DNA from: Phialophora verrucosa
Lineage: Eukaryota; Ascomycota; Eurotiomycetes; Chaetothyriales; Herpotrichiellaceae
Reading direction: 5' to 3'
NCBI GenBank assembly: GCA_002099365.1
Contig: MSED01000004.1
Location: 2,852,001-2,916,000 of the forward strand
Length of the DNA stretch: 64,000 bases
In this document: in pieces, positions 54,173 through 64,000 of the stretch
Numbering within the stretch: position 1 is the first letter of the stretch
How the letters are laid out: each line of letters opens with the position of its first letter
Made by a program: the position numbers and the translations under genes
The notes under the pieces: generated by a model
The model's database searches: none
What the model was told of the DNA's origin: nothing
What the model saw: only the letters and a program-made list of their open reading frames with translations

Positions 54173-54934
54173 ATGGACTCGATGAGGTCTCTTAACACCT
54201 CATTGCCTTCGGCCCGGCCTGCTCCACCTGAAGCACTGCTCCAAGCCTTCCGGACCGCCGCCCTTTCAGTCACAAACCTCTATAAGTCCGCCGTCACCGA
54301 TCAAAACGCCAGTCGACAAGCAGGCTACCAAGAAGCCCTGGCGGATCTTTTGAGTTTTCTTGACCGAGAAAACCTGGGGTTGCAGGATGGCGAGGGCTGG
54401 CGTGTGAGACAATGGGCAACGGAGAGATATGATGGATCTGCTGTTCTACACCAGAACGACAGCGATGATGAAAGAAGCGAGTCCGGACAGAGACCCCGGA
54501 GCATAACACCCACAAGAGAGCAGCCAGTCACAACTCCATTAGAACAGCCTGAGCCACCGCGCACCGAGTCTGCGACCCAGACCGAGGACAGCCCAGCCTC
54601 TGCTACCCAGGAACAGTCTGCATCAACTCCGATCTTCCACTTCTCCGGAAATACGGTGTCCGTCGCTTCCGATGACATGCAGACCGATGAGGATGGCAAC
54701 GCGTCCACTGATGCCCCACCATCAAGCCATTCCAACCGACCAGGAATTGCCAGCGCTCGGGGCAGCCGAACTAATCACAGAAGCGGCAATGGCCGGCATG
54801 CCACCAGGACATCGACTAGAGAGTTCACTTTTACAGCAGGCACTAAACGCAAGTTTCAGATACCCGACTTTTTCGACATTTCAAACATTGGCCCACGGGA
54901 TGGACCGGGAAGCAACAAGCGAGGACGCATTTAA
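54173..54934 (+). CDS. TAPR1/HAPSTR1-like (UPF0472) protein
   Basis: From the first good ATG (MDSMRSLNTSLPSARPAPPE) the product is 253 residues. The N-terminal 90 residues contain ALLQAFRTAALSVTNLYKSA, QAGYQEALADLLSFLDRENL and GEGWRVRQWATERYDG. This helical arrangement resembles the conserved domain of the eukaryotic C16orf72/HAPSTR1 (TAPR1-like) family, implicated in stress signalling in animals. The remainder is disordered and rich in Ser, Thr, Gln and Pro. It ends with a basic nuclear-localisation-like segment (RDGPGSNKRGRI) next to KRKFQIPDFFDISNI. The family assignment is from memory of the motif and is moderate. Single exon. Confidence 0.65.
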   Translation: MDSMRSLNTSLPSARPAPPEALLQAFRTAALSVTNLYKSAVTDQNASRQAGYQEALADLLSFLDRENLGLQDGEGWRVRQWATERYDGSAVLHQNDSDDERSESGQRPRSITPTREQPVTTPLEQPEPPRTESATQTEDSPASATQEQSASTPIFHFSGNTVSVASDDMQTDEDGNASTDAPPSSHSNRPGIASARGSRTNHRSGNGRHATRTSTREFTFTAGTKRKFQIPDFFDISNIGPRDGPGSNKRGRI

Positions 54935-56748
54935 CGACAGTGACGCCTTTCGACCCAGCTTCATTCTCGACCGTGGTGACGATTATTGTATTCGGAGTCT
55001 GTTTCTGCATCGCGAGGAGAATCCTTTACGAAGACATGACGCCAGGCATAGCGAAGTTTTGTTCATGATGGTACATGCATGTGTCGGCTCATGTCGAGCC
55101 TTCTAGATAAGATGACTTTGTTCCCGAGGGGTCAGAATTGAGCGCCCCTAGTACATATTCGATGCAACCAGGTCAATCCGCCAAGTTGCATTATTTCCGT
55201 GACACGCCCTGCTTCCCAACGCTCGCGTAAGAACCTAGCAACGGCAGTCCTAATTGAACATTCGATACACTCCCAAGCCCACTAAAGTTGCTGACAGGGA
55301 CACAATGCCCAGTTGCCGCGATCCGTACTTGTACTTTGACTTGCTGAGTTCAATCGCGTGCCTGGATGCCCGTAGTTGCTGCATTCCCGAGAAATATGTG
55401 TATCCGCCTAACGAGACGAAAGCAGTCGACCCTATTAAAAATGAGTATTATCATTCCACTAGATGGGCCGGACAGGTTGGGGGAAAGTCTGGGAGTAGGG
55501 CACGAGGGCGAAGAGCATACCCAGAACCCGGCACGAGAGACAATCCTGTTTCTCGAATGCGTTTGGGTCATCGAACTCGGTGAATTGCTCGTCTTTTGGC
55601 TTGAACACCATCTTGACTGTCACATCTCAATCCATGAAGAGTGTTCGTTCTGTTTCTTTCCGATTGAAAGGAGATGAGAGCGTGCGCACTTGCTTTGCCC
55701 GAAGAATTCGCGGAGCGCGATGTGCCAAGACAACTTGACTTAGTCATCAATCCGTTGCGGGCGGATTCTTCTCACTTGCTTTTCACCTACTTCTCATCCT
55801 CTTATACTTGTTGCTTTCGTCTTCCAATAATCACTAGATTTTCCGTCCCCCGTTCATAAGGTTGGCCATGAGCACGGATTAGTGGCTTTAAGGCTTATCC
55901 GCAACGTCTCCTGGCTTGTTCAAGTTGATGGTGCCGAAGCGGAAGTTCCAGCTGGATGTGACTGAGCACTCGCCCAAGTCAAGGAGCTCGTAGTCCGATG
56001 CGAGAGCAGGTCACGCAGGCACGCCTATGCCAACATCTGGCTCGCCGCCGCGACCGCTTGCAGAGTCTGTGACTTATATCAGCATACACGTCTCTGAACC
56101 TGTGCCTCACGACCGGATCGAGCCCCTATAACTCGGATTTCTAAACGACGGAATCCTTCCACGTGGCGGATGGCTCTAAAGGAGATAAATGAATCTCCGA
56201 GCAATAGAGTCCGAGCCTCACAGCAGCTGCGATAATAAGACTGCCTCGACTGCTTCATCAATGATACCCTGCTCAAGCCTGGCCTATTCAGGATGGAGCC
56301 CCGCGACCCAAGAAATGGGGGGGAGATAGCCCCGGCTCCTCCACTGCTTGGCTTTCAAGCTTCATATGAAAGCAGACTCCTCTATAGGTGGGCTACCTTT
56401 TGGATTCCTCTTGACCTGTCATGACATTACACCCAGCCAACTTGGCGCAGCCTTGGTACCTCCGGCATTTATGAGCTTCCACTATATGGTAGTGGACTAT
56501 ACCGTACGCGATCCAGTCACAGCCAAAGAACAGGTCGCGTTCGGCAGAAAACAATGGCCGTCCTCGATATTTCCGGCCATGTGGTTGCGGTGGAATGATT
56601 GCTCTAGCGGTGGCGGGAGGATCACCCTGGCCGCGTGGTCAGCATATACATATCGTGGCCTGCTCCATCAGATCTTTGCAAGTCTGGATCTGTTGGACTT
56701 GCCGCAAAAAACACGTGGCCCTCGGTGATTGTCACACCTGGAACTATC
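54935..56748. other. 1.8 kb region without a convincing gene
   Basis: Short frames on both strands lack any motif or plausible splice chain. The sequence upstream of the MFS permease contains CATATACATATCG near 56641-56653. The long plus-strand frame at 56348-56728 looks random in composition. The region probably includes the promoter of the downstream permease. Confidence 0.4.
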
Positions 56749-58554
56749 ATGGCGTCTACTACCAGCGGCGATCACGATCTTCAAGACCTCAAGGCGAAGG
56801 CTGATATAGCCGAGTTTGTTGAAGATGCCCTACCTCAGGAGCATCAAGAGTACAAAAAACGAGAGGCTCGACTAGTCGCAAAATTAGACCTTTACCTTGC
56901 CCCAATTCTGATGCTCTTGACCTTGATCAGTTTTTTGGACAGAGGGAACATTGGATACGCAGCCTCCCAGGGTATGATCGTCGACATCGGTCTCAAAGGC
57001 AACCAGTTGAATGTAATGCTTTCGATCATCTATGCTCTGCTCTTGCTGATGTGTGTGCCAGATCGCCATTTCCATCTTCTACGTATTTTACATTCTCGCT
57101 GAAGTAAGTTGCTCGTCACCTGGAGCTCAACGAGGCCGCAGACTCACAGATGGCAGGTACCATCTTCTCTCCTTGCGAAACGCCTACAGTTCAACCGAGT
57201 CATTCCCGCCGTCACCATCTTCTGGGGCGCCGTGTGCTTAGGCAATGGATTCATCACAGGCTTTCCCAGTCTCGTGGCCTGCCGCTTGCTACTGGGTCTC
57301 TTTGAAGGCTTCTTGTTCCCGTCTTCTGTTCTCTTGATGGCAAACTGGTACAAGCGTGAGGAGCTTGGTCAGAGGATCTCATACCTTTACAGTATTTCTC
57401 GGTCTTCGTCACAATCTGAACAACCATGCTGACATTGCTCAGTTGCTGCCGCCTTGTCAAGTGCCTTCGGTGGTCTGATTGCCTTTGCCATCCTCTATAT
57501 GGACGGAACCGCTGGAAAGCAAGGTTGGCAATGGTAAGATATCCCCAACCCAACAGCCAGAGGCCGTGGCATTTTGACATGTCACAGGCTCTATATCATC
57601 GAGGGGATCATCACAATCTTCATCGGCATCCTGTGTTTCTGGCTCATTCCTAAAGACTACCAGACGGCGTATTTCCTCAACGCAGAAGACCGAGTCATTA
57701 TGAGGCGACGAGCCGAACTGACAGAATCCTACAATGGCGGACAGGGCCATTACACCAGGAAAGATTTTACGTTGGCTGTCACGGACGTCAAGACGTGGCT
57801 GCACGGATGTATTCAATTGGCAGTGATGACAGTGGTGTACGGCTTTGGTGTCTTCCTTCCAATTATCATCAAGACTGGGTTCGAGTACTCAACCAAGCAG
57901 GCACAGTACCTCGCAATCCCAGGTAAGGAGGACTCCCTTGATTGAAAATAACCCTTGCAGGTGCTAACCAAGCATCCAAGTCTTCCTATGGGGTGCTATA
58001 GTCTACGCAATCGGTGGCTTCCTTTCGGACAAGTATCAGAAGCGATTCCTGCTGGTCGTCGTTGCGGCGCCATTCGGAATGGTGGGCTATGCGATCCTGC
58101 TCGCTTACGACAACGTGTCCGTCGGAGTACAATATTTCGCAACTTTCTTGATCTCGACCTGCATCTTCCTGTGCGGCGGAGGAAACATGGCCTGGCTCTC
58201 TTGTAACTCTGCTCCGGACGGAAAACGAGCTGCTTCGGTTGGCATAACGTTGACTCTGACTAACATTGGTAAGTCGACCAATTTCAAACCATCTATCTGT
58301 GTAATCTGGTGCTGACTCTGACACCAGGCGGTATTGTCTCAGGACAGATCTACATCGTAAAGCAAGCTCCTCAATACCGATTGGGGCATGCATGGTGTCT
58401 AGGCTGTCTTGTACTCGCGTGGCTCGGCTGGTGTGCCTTGAGATATATTTATAACGGCCGGGAACACGAGAAGGATAAGGCTATCGAGGAAGGAGCGACA
58501 ACACCACCAGAAGACTTCTCTGATCGCGCGACTACCTACAGGTACCAGCTCTAG
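56749..58554 (+). CDS. MFS permease of the allantoate/ACS (anion:cation symporter) family
   Basis: Seven exons encode 493 residues (introns 57013-57061, 57104-57156, 57392-57442, 57534-57587, 57923-57980, 58269-58327). Exon 2 is only 42 bp (IAISIFYVFYILAE). Family signatures are KLDLYLAPILMLLTLISFLD, RGNIGYAASQGM, PSSLLAKRLQFNRVIP, FPSLVACRLLLGLFEGFLFP, MANWYKREELGQRISYLY and FWLIPKDYQTAYFLNAEDR. Members of this group (Dal5, Tna1, Vht1-like) import small organic anions and vitamins such as allantoate, nicotinate or biotin. The substrate is unknown. It is followed on the same strand by an amino-compound oxidase, so a joint catabolic role is plausible. Confidence 0.92.
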
Positions 58555-58849
58555 ATGTTGCATTTGGAGCAGGAGCAGGAGCAGCTCAACGAGGGTAGAG
58601 CAATTGAATCCGTGACAATTTAGCTCTTGCTGCTGCTCTCGCCCTCACGGTTTGGGTGAAGTCATCCATAAGCCTAGCTTGCTCCGCATGGCCATACAAT
58701 CTGCCTCGTTCTTGGCATTTCGAGGTCCCAGTGATTCGCGCTTCTCCGCAACACTCGTTGACTACTGAACTTTTGCGCCAGCCGCAAAAGTGCCGTCGAA
58801 GTTTATTAGATCCCCGGGGTTAAAGTTTCAATTTCGGGCACAGTCAAAA

Positions 58850-60316
58850 ATGGGGACGCCGCCTGCAAAAACGGACTCGATTGTCATTGTAGGAGCCGGT
58901 GTTTTTGGCTTGAGCACGGCTCTCCATCTTGCACAAAGGGGATACAGCAATGTAACCGTTTTCGACTCACAGCCCTATGAGGCCACAAAGTATGACTATC
59001 TTTGCGGCTCCGACGCCGCATCAGCCGACCTGAACAAAATCATTCGATCGGCCTACGGCGAGCAGACTGAATACCAGGCTCTATCGACCGAAGCCATTAG
59101 CTCCTGGAAGGCCTGGAATGATGAAATCAGTGCCGGCAAATGCGTCCCAGATGGCATGAAGATGACGGAAAAGGTATTCGTCAATAATGGTCATCTGTCC
59201 TTGGTTGATGGCGAAGAATTGCCACCTTTTGAGAGAGCAACCATTAGGAACATGGAGCAAGCTGGCTTGGTCGACACTCAACTCATCACCACTGACCAGC
59301 GACACGCAGAAATCATGAGAGGACTGGGCTTCGGATATGCAATTGATCCGTTTCAAAGGCAGCTGAGAGGCAAGGGATACCTTGGCGTACTAGATGCGAC
59401 TGGCGGCATCGCCATTGCAGACAAAGCTTGTCGATTTGCACTGCGCAAAGCGAAAGATCTCGGTGTTCGATTCATCCTCCATCATGAATCTGGCCGCTTT
59501 GTAGCTTTCTGTTATGACGAGGAAGGAAAAGTGAACGGCATCAAGACAACTGACAGCCGCAAGCACTTCGCATCAAAAGTCATCATGGCCTGTGGTGGCT
59601 GGACACCATCACTTCTCCCAGAGCTCGATGGTGTTTGCGAAACGACTGCTGGCTCGGTCATAATGCTGAAGATTCCGCCCTCCTCACCGCTCTTCGAACG
59701 GTTCGCTCCAGAGCGCTTCCCATCCTGGTCCTACAAAATGCGAGATGGTGCCAGCGGTGGGCTCTATGGCTTCCCGCGAGACGATAAGGGATATCTGAAG
59801 ATTGGCTATAGGGGCACGAAATATACACACCCGAAGATGCAAACGGATGGCAGGGAACGCAGTATACCCGTTACGAGGTACACGGACAACGAAAAGATCA
59901 CACAACTCCCCAAGCAGGCGATGCGAGTGTTGAAGTCCTTCATAGCAGAATTTTTGCCAGAGCTGGCCGAGGAGGGGGTCGATATCGAGTTAACCCGGCT
60001 ATGCTGGTATACAGATTCATTTGACAACCACTATGTGATTGATTACTTGCCGAGTCAAGATTCAGTCCTGGTTGCGACTGGTGGTAGCGGCCACGCTTTC
60101 AAGTATTTGCCGAACATTGGCAATTGGATCGTCGACATCATGGAAGGGGTCGGTCTTGATCGTCAACTGGTGAGAAACTGGCGTTGGAGAAAGTTGCAGC
60201 CAGGCCAACAGGCCGTGAACGTCCTCATGGAGGGAAGCAACGGGGCAAGAGCACTCCAGAACGTTGAAATGTCCACCGACAACGATCTAAAATTATCAAA
60301 CCGGCCACGACTGTGA
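58850..60316 (+). CDS. FAD-dependent amine/amino-acid oxidase (sarcosine oxidase / amadoriase type)
   Basis: From the first ATG the product is 488 residues in one exon. The N-terminal Rossmann motif SIVIVGAGVFGLSTALHLAQ binds FAD. SDAASADLNKIIRSAYG and KVIMACGGWTPSLLPEL follow. The C-terminal active-site block CWYTDSFDNHYVIDYLPSQD then VLVATGGSGHAFKYLPNIG is typical of fungal sarcosine oxidase, saccharopine oxidase and fructosyl-amino-acid oxidase (amadoriase) enzymes. These oxidise secondary amines and release hydrogen peroxide. The last tripeptide is PRL, close to but not a canonical peroxisomal signal (SKL type). The Cys of the CWYTD motif is where these enzymes usually hold flavin covalently. 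Confidence 0.88.
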   Translation: MGTPPAKTDSIVIVGAGVFGLSTALHLAQRGYSNVTVFDSQPYEATKYDYLCGSDAASADLNKIIRSAYGEQTEYQALSTEAISSWKAWNDEISAGKCVPDGMKMTEKVFVNNGHLSLVDGEELPPFERATIRNMEQAGLVDTQLITTDQRHAEIMRGLGFGYAIDPFQRQLRGKGYLGVLDATGGIAIADKACRFALRKAKDLGVRFILHHESGRFVAFCYDEEGKVNGIKTTDSRKHFASKVIMACGGWTPSLLPELDGVCETTAGSVIMLKIPPSSPLFERFAPERFPSWSYKMRDGASGGLYGFPRDDKGYLKIGYRGTKYTHPKMQTDGRERSIPVTRYTDNEKITQLPKQAMRVLKSFIAEFLPELAEEGVDIELTRLCWYTDSFDNHYVIDYLPSQDSVLVATGGSGHAFKYLPNIGNWIVDIMEGVGLDRQLVRNWRWRKLQPGQQAVNVLMEGSNGARALQNVEMSTDNDLKLSNRPRL

Positions 60317-61768
60317 CAGCTGGTTAAACGATTCCCACTCCAATACAACACCTTATTTCTTTCCATTGGCGAGAGAGAAGTCTTCACATTCGTAATAGCG
60401 ATGGTGCGCGAGAGACTCGTGTCCTAGGTTGGGGTTCATAGATGCCTATTTACTCCATGGGTATTCCTACGCAACGCAAGGGGATACCTTCTGGTACTGG
60501 GGGGCACGAGCCAGTCTGCAAGATTGAGTGACTCCGTTAGGCTCAGGGGCAGGGGCCAATGGACCAATAAATAGATTAGAACGAATGGCTCAAAAGTACG
60601 GCAATGGTATCGTCGAAGACGATACTGGGGGCCCCGCCCTTTATATACATAGTACGGAGTGTACTTGTTCGTACGTCTTCCAGGAATGTTAATTAAGGGG
60701 GCGGCTGGTTCTCATTCTTGAGTCATACTACCTCAGACTCATCTCGATTCGAGATACTGTGCTATATGCTGTAAGAGACGCGCATCGAGCATACAGTACG
60801 GAGTAGTCACGTAGGAAACATGCGACACAAGGCTTTGGGGCCCCTTTTGCCAGGCACAAACAAGGCACAGCCGAGGCGGACACCAAACTCAGAGAGACAC
60901 GCCGGACATAATTCCACAGCTGTGGATCTGGTGCCCGGACGCGCATCCACTGGGCTCCCTATAGTGCCTACAGTAGGGCACGACTTATCTTGCATACTGC
61001 GGTAGATAAGTAGGTCATCTGGCACTGAGATAAAGTACGAGTAGGGGCACCGAAGGAGCCTCGCCAAAGGTCGCCTCTCCACAGGCAAAGGCGCAGGGGG
61101 TCTTAGGCGGTCAAGCGCGATGCGGGGCTGTGCGGGGTACCCATTCAGTGGATTGTACCCGTCCTAGTACCTCGTACCTAACGCCAGCCTGCGTAGCCTA
61201 GGTAAGGTACCTCTACTTAAGGAGCCTCGCCGCAGATGCCCCGGGCGCTCTCTGGCGTAGTTTCTTCTAATCACTAGCTGGGTATGTACGTACGTTAGGA
61301 CAGCTTAAGCTCCAGGTCCCAGGTCCAACTCTACTTGCTGTGGGTGGCTCGGCCGCAGCATTAGTTAAATTAGCCGTGTACGGTGCCTTGCTTAAGCACC
61401 GTGGATGTCTACGAGTAGACAAGATTACTTTTTGCTTAGCTTGATCTGCCTGGTCTGCCCCTTCGGTGCGTACCATTGATCGCCAACGCGCCGGCTAAGT
61501 AACTACTCGTACTCTATCTGCTCCACTGGCCACACGAGGATGGGTAATTAGTATCCGTCGCTCACTTCCAACCTCAATACGACGGTCATGAATGTCCGAC
61601 GACTAAGGTTGAGACCGGAGGAGAATGTCCATGGCGACAAGGCAGTGCCGCGAGAATGATGTCAGGCGCAGAACTGTGCGTTAACTAATTGATGACCTTT
61701 CATCTTTCAAGCTCATCTTAAATTCACACTGCATCGCCTCATCTACGCCTTTGAAAGCTACTTGAGAG
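60317..61768. other. 1.45 kb intergenic region rich in TAC/GTA-type short repeats
   Basis: No coding frame is supported. Short words recur in both orientations. AGTACGGAGT occurs at 60651-60660 and 60795-60804. AGTACGAGTAG occurs at 61034-61044 and inverted at 61503-61513. AAGGAGCCTCGCC occurs at 61053-61065 and 61219-61231. Several GGTACC/CTAGGTA palindromes also occur. The composition differs from the flanking genes. Confidence 0.6.
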
Positions 61769-62902
61769 ATGGATCCGACGGCTCGTCGCTTTGACAACGA
61801 CAAAAGTCCTTGCCGTCATGCTGATGCTCCCAAAGAACTCATCGCCTCCTTGACACGCATCAACACCTACAATCCGCCAGTTCAAACCTGCTCCACAGGA
61901 TGGACATTTCACGGATTGTACTATGGCCCAACCTCAGTAGCATACCTGTTCTTCCGCCTGTCTCAGCTCTACCCTGATCTTACATTCAAAGGCCAGTCAC
62001 TTCTCGACTGGGCTCAGTCGTACCTGGACCTGGGAATCTCCGGCCATCATGACCGCGTCGACTCGAGTCATTGTGGCATTGGGAGTGAGGTCCTCGCACA
62101 GCTGGCCCTCCGCACTGCCCTAGAACAGGACCATAGCCTAGCGCAGAAGCTCTGCTCCTACGAAAGCGCCATCAACGACGCAGGCGGCTCAGACGAGTGG
62201 CTGTACGGCCGAGCAGGATATCTCTACTATCTTCGTCTTGCCCAGTCTGCTTTCGAGAAGGCGTCCAAGACTACAGAGATCATTGACACAACGATCCAAA
62301 AGACTGTAAAGAGAATATTGGCCTCCAGACAACCGTGGACCTGGCATGGCAAGGCATATCTGGGCGCCGCACATGGCGCATTCGGCATCCTTGCTCAACT
62401 CGTTCTCTCTTCACCACAGTGTGCTGACGCGCTGGAGCCACTTCTGACTTCACAACTTGAGACACAATATCCGAGTGGGAACTTCCCGTCCTCACTCCCG
62501 CCAAGCTCAGACCGACTTGTGCAATTCTGCCACGGAGGCCCCGGTGTGGTGCTTGCACTCAGGTCGCTACGGCCGCACTTCCCCAACCTGCAAACAAGGA
62601 TCGACTCTGCGAGCAGAGCTGCGCAGAAGGACATCTGGAATCGAGGCCTTCTAACCAAAGAGCCCTGCTTATGTCATGGAATCTCAGGGAATGCACTGGC
62701 TCTGGACGACGATGCCGAATTCGAGCATTTCTTGGCGTGTACGACGAGTGACTCGCTTGAAGGTGTGGGCTGGTTGAAGACAGCAGGAAGAGATGATCAA
62801 TTTGTGGGCCTTTACACCGGCGAAGGGGGCAGGGCGTGGACATGGGCGGTCAAGGATAAACAGTTGGGAGAGAAGCCTTGCATTGGGTTCAATGACCTTT
62901 AA
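61769..62902 (+). CDS. LanC-like (lanthionine synthetase C-like) protein
   Basis: The uninterrupted 377-residue frame has the alpha-toroid signatures of the LanC/LANCL family: GIGSEVLAQLAL, EWLYGRAGYLYYL, YLGAAHGAFGILAQLVL, VQFCHGGPGVVLAL and CLCHGISGNALAL. The three zinc ligands of bacterial LanC cyclases match Cys254, Cys302 and His303 here. Bacterial LanC adds Cys thiols to dehydrated Ser/Thr in lantibiotics. Eukaryotic LANCL proteins add glutathione to dehydroamino acids in damaged proteins. No lanthipeptide dehydratase or obvious precursor peptide lies nearby, so a LANCL-type role is more likely. An EthD-domain gene lies convergently 94 bp away. Confidence 0.92.
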   Translation: MDPTARRFDNDKSPCRHADAPKELIASLTRINTYNPPVQTCSTGWTFHGLYYGPTSVAYLFFRLSQLYPDLTFKGQSLLDWAQSYLDLGISGHHDRVDSSHCGIGSEVLAQLALRTALEQDHSLAQKLCSYESAINDAGGSDEWLYGRAGYLYYLRLAQSAFEKASKTTEIIDTTIQKTVKRILASRQPWTWHGKAYLGAAHGAFGILAQLVLSSPQCADALEPLLTSQLETQYPSGNFPSSLPPSSDRLVQFCHGGPGVVLALRSLRPHFPNLQTRIDSASRAAQKDIWNRGLLTKEPCLCHGISGNALALDDDAEFEHFLACTTSDSLEGVGWLKTAGRDDQFVGLYTGEGGRAWTWAVKDKQLGEKPCIGFNDL

Positions 62903-62996
62903 AGATCGACGCAACACGGAACATGACAGGCTGCAGTTCTCGTCTCGAGACCCCCTGTCCGGACACGAGGACAAAGTCGATGCGTTCCACATCGTA

Positions 62997-63540
62997 TCAT
63001 CCTTCATCCTCGACGACCTTACCATCCTTTATATACACCTCTTCCCAACCGACCGTCCACTGCGCCGACTCCCAGTCAAACAGCCGATTCTCGTCCGGCA
63101 TGACGACTTGCTCATAATACGGATCCTCTCTCGCCTTCTGGAAGCAAGAGGCGTCCGGCATCCAAAACTCCCCAATGGCATCGAAGTCCAGTTTCTTCAA
63201 GCCTCCAAGCGCAGGGAAATCCGCAATGGCCGCGACAGTGGAGGATGAGTGAGTATGGTACTGTCCGACAGCATCAGCAGGAGCATAACAGCCACTTATA
63301 CCCATGGTCTGGGAGCCGAGCTCGTCTCTGGACTCCAGGAAGAACTAGCAGCAAGCGGGAACCGGAAGCTGCTCAGGGTCAACTGACCTGGGTATACTTC
63401 ACAATACCGTACTTGGCAAGCCAATCAACCGCGAGTGCTCTGTGTGTCTCAGTCCAGTAGCGGTGGAACTCGTCTTCGGTCAGATGGCTCTTGCGCTTGG
63501 CGAACAGCGAGAGTTTGACGAGGCGTTGTTTGGTCGCCAT
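62997..63540 (-). CDS. EthD-domain protein
   Basis: EthD-domain proteins are small dimeric alpha+beta-barrel proteins; fungal members act in polyketide or aromatic decarboxylation/oxidation steps or are of unknown role. Exon 1 encodes MATKQRLVKLSLFAKRKSHL, DEFHRYWTETHRALAVDWLA and KYGIVKYTQ. A 127-bp intron (63261-63387, donor GTCAGT) leads to YHTHSSSTVAAIADF, giving 138 residues. The choice of this acceptor rests on the family pattern KYTQ-YHT. Nearer in-frame acceptors would insert 20 or more residues, including FFLESRDELGSQT. The end (FWMPDASCFQKAREDPYYEQ; WTVGWEEVYIKDGKVVEDEG) is typical of the family. It may serve the neighbouring accessory genes. Confidence 0.87.
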
Positions 63541-63950
63541 AGGTGGATGGTGTGGCTGCGATGAGGTACTGGAGGGCTAGAGTGCCAGACAGCAGTGAAT
63601 ATCTCGTTGAGATGGACATAGATGCAATCCAGAGCGGAGGGACAACGTGGACATGTCCCCTCTGCTTTGTTGCAACAGCCTTGCCCCGCTTCACAGGGCT
63701 GCGCTTCTCCTCGCTGGCGGGAAAACGCCGGTGTTTTCAAGTTTTTGTGGGCATCTTTCTCCACGATCTTTCCGAAAATCCGCGCCTCGTCCCTGGTGTC
63801 GGTGGACCTAAGCCTTCATTCTCAAGCTCAAGATGGCAGTTGGCCAGGTGCCTAAGAGGACTATTGTTCTTAAAGGCCCTCGCCATCACTTGCGGCCATC
63901 ACCGCGAATCTATCCATCTCTGACTCACACGTAGTAAAGAAGCCGCCGAA
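63541..63950. promoter_or_regulatory. Divergent promoter between the EthD gene and the right-edge gene
   Basis: A 410-bp interval between a minus-strand and a plus-strand start codon. The small frames are random. No distinct box is recognised. Confidence 0.4.
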
Positions 63951-64000
63951 ATGGCGTTCATTCGGATGTACCAGGACTTGGACAAGGATGCAATGATACA
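63951..64000 (+). CDS. Start of a gene cut by the right edge
   Basis: An ATG in good context (GCCGAAATGGCG) opens a frame reading MAFIRMYQDLDKDAMI to the end of the window. The pattern of an Ile-Arg-x-Tyr start followed by a short acidic-lysine segment recalls the N-terminus of GNAT-type acetyltransferases (IRxYxxxDxxxxxxI), but 16 codons are too few to be sure. Confidence 0.4.
   Translation, partial: MAFIRMYQDLDKDAMI

Noticed and set aside
56348..56728. 126-codon plus frame upstream of the ACS permease
   Set aside because: No motif and no splice link to the permease; composition is like the surrounding non-coding DNA.
62997..63305. EthD gene as a single 102-codon exon, or with the 43-bp intron
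   Set aside because: The longer 127-bp intron restores the family's continuous KYTQ-YHT sequence. The shorter options insert an unrelated segment or lose the N-terminal half.

Overview
This 64 kb window is nuclear DNA of a filamentous ascomycete (Pezizomycotina). It carries about 30 protein genes on both strands. Most are interrupted by short introns of about 45-60 bp with GT-AG ends and CTRAC/CTAAC-like branch sites. The products are typical of Pezizomycotina: MSH2, the dynactin actin ARP1, U1 snRNP protein C, the AP-3 mu subunit, an ISWI remodeler, TAN1, MTC1, Zn2Cys6 regulators and large families of sugar and nucleobase transporters. The mixture of introns, transporter families and black-yeast-like gene content makes Eurotiomycetes/Chaetothyriales my best guess, but the order cannot be fixed from the sequence alone. 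I saw no tRNA or rRNA gene, no CRISPR array and no intact transposon.

Layout. 0.6-10.4 kb: MSH2, a small hydrophilic stress-type protein, a long disordered protein, RNase T2 and a dihydrodiol-dehydrogenase-like oxidoreductase. 10.4-12.8 kb: a 2.4 kb stretch with no convincing gene, holding a perfect 32-bp tandem duplication. 12.8-18.5 kb: a large coiled-coil protein, TAN1 and a disordered protein. 19.9-30.5 kb: an accessory-looking island with an MFS sugar transporter, a cysteine-rich secreted protein, an arylsulfotransferase-family protein, an NCS1 nucleobase permease, a Zn2Cys6 regulator, and a frameshifted relic of a membrane-protein gene. 31.6-45.8 kb: mainly conserved cellular genes (an RNase H-fold protein, a DUF2462 protein, MTC1, U1-C, ARP1, a GRGGAGN-repeat DUF3602 protein, AP-3 mu) with a few lineage-specific genes. 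46.8-54.9 kb: a DUF4188 (af470-like) monooxygenase, a DUF4267-like membrane protein, ISWI and a TAPR1/HAPSTR1-like protein. 56.7-64 kb: a second accessory-looking island with an ACS-type MFS permease, a sarcosine/amadoriase-type FAD oxidase, a LanC-like protein, an EthD-domain protein, and the first codons of another gene at the right edge.

How the genes may work together. The arylsulfotransferase and nucleobase-permease genes are divergent. Their shared promoter holds repeated CCGCGGCATGC-type elements, and a Zn-cluster regulator lies immediately downstream of the permease, which suggests a small regulated uptake/catabolic unit. The transporter, FAD oxidase, LanC-like and EthD genes at the right end could be another. 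Both are inferences from proximity.

The most unusual sequence-level observation is the first intron of the U1-C gene. No GT-AG pair keeps the zinc-finger frame there, whereas an AT-AC pair (ATAAGT...CAC) fits exactly.
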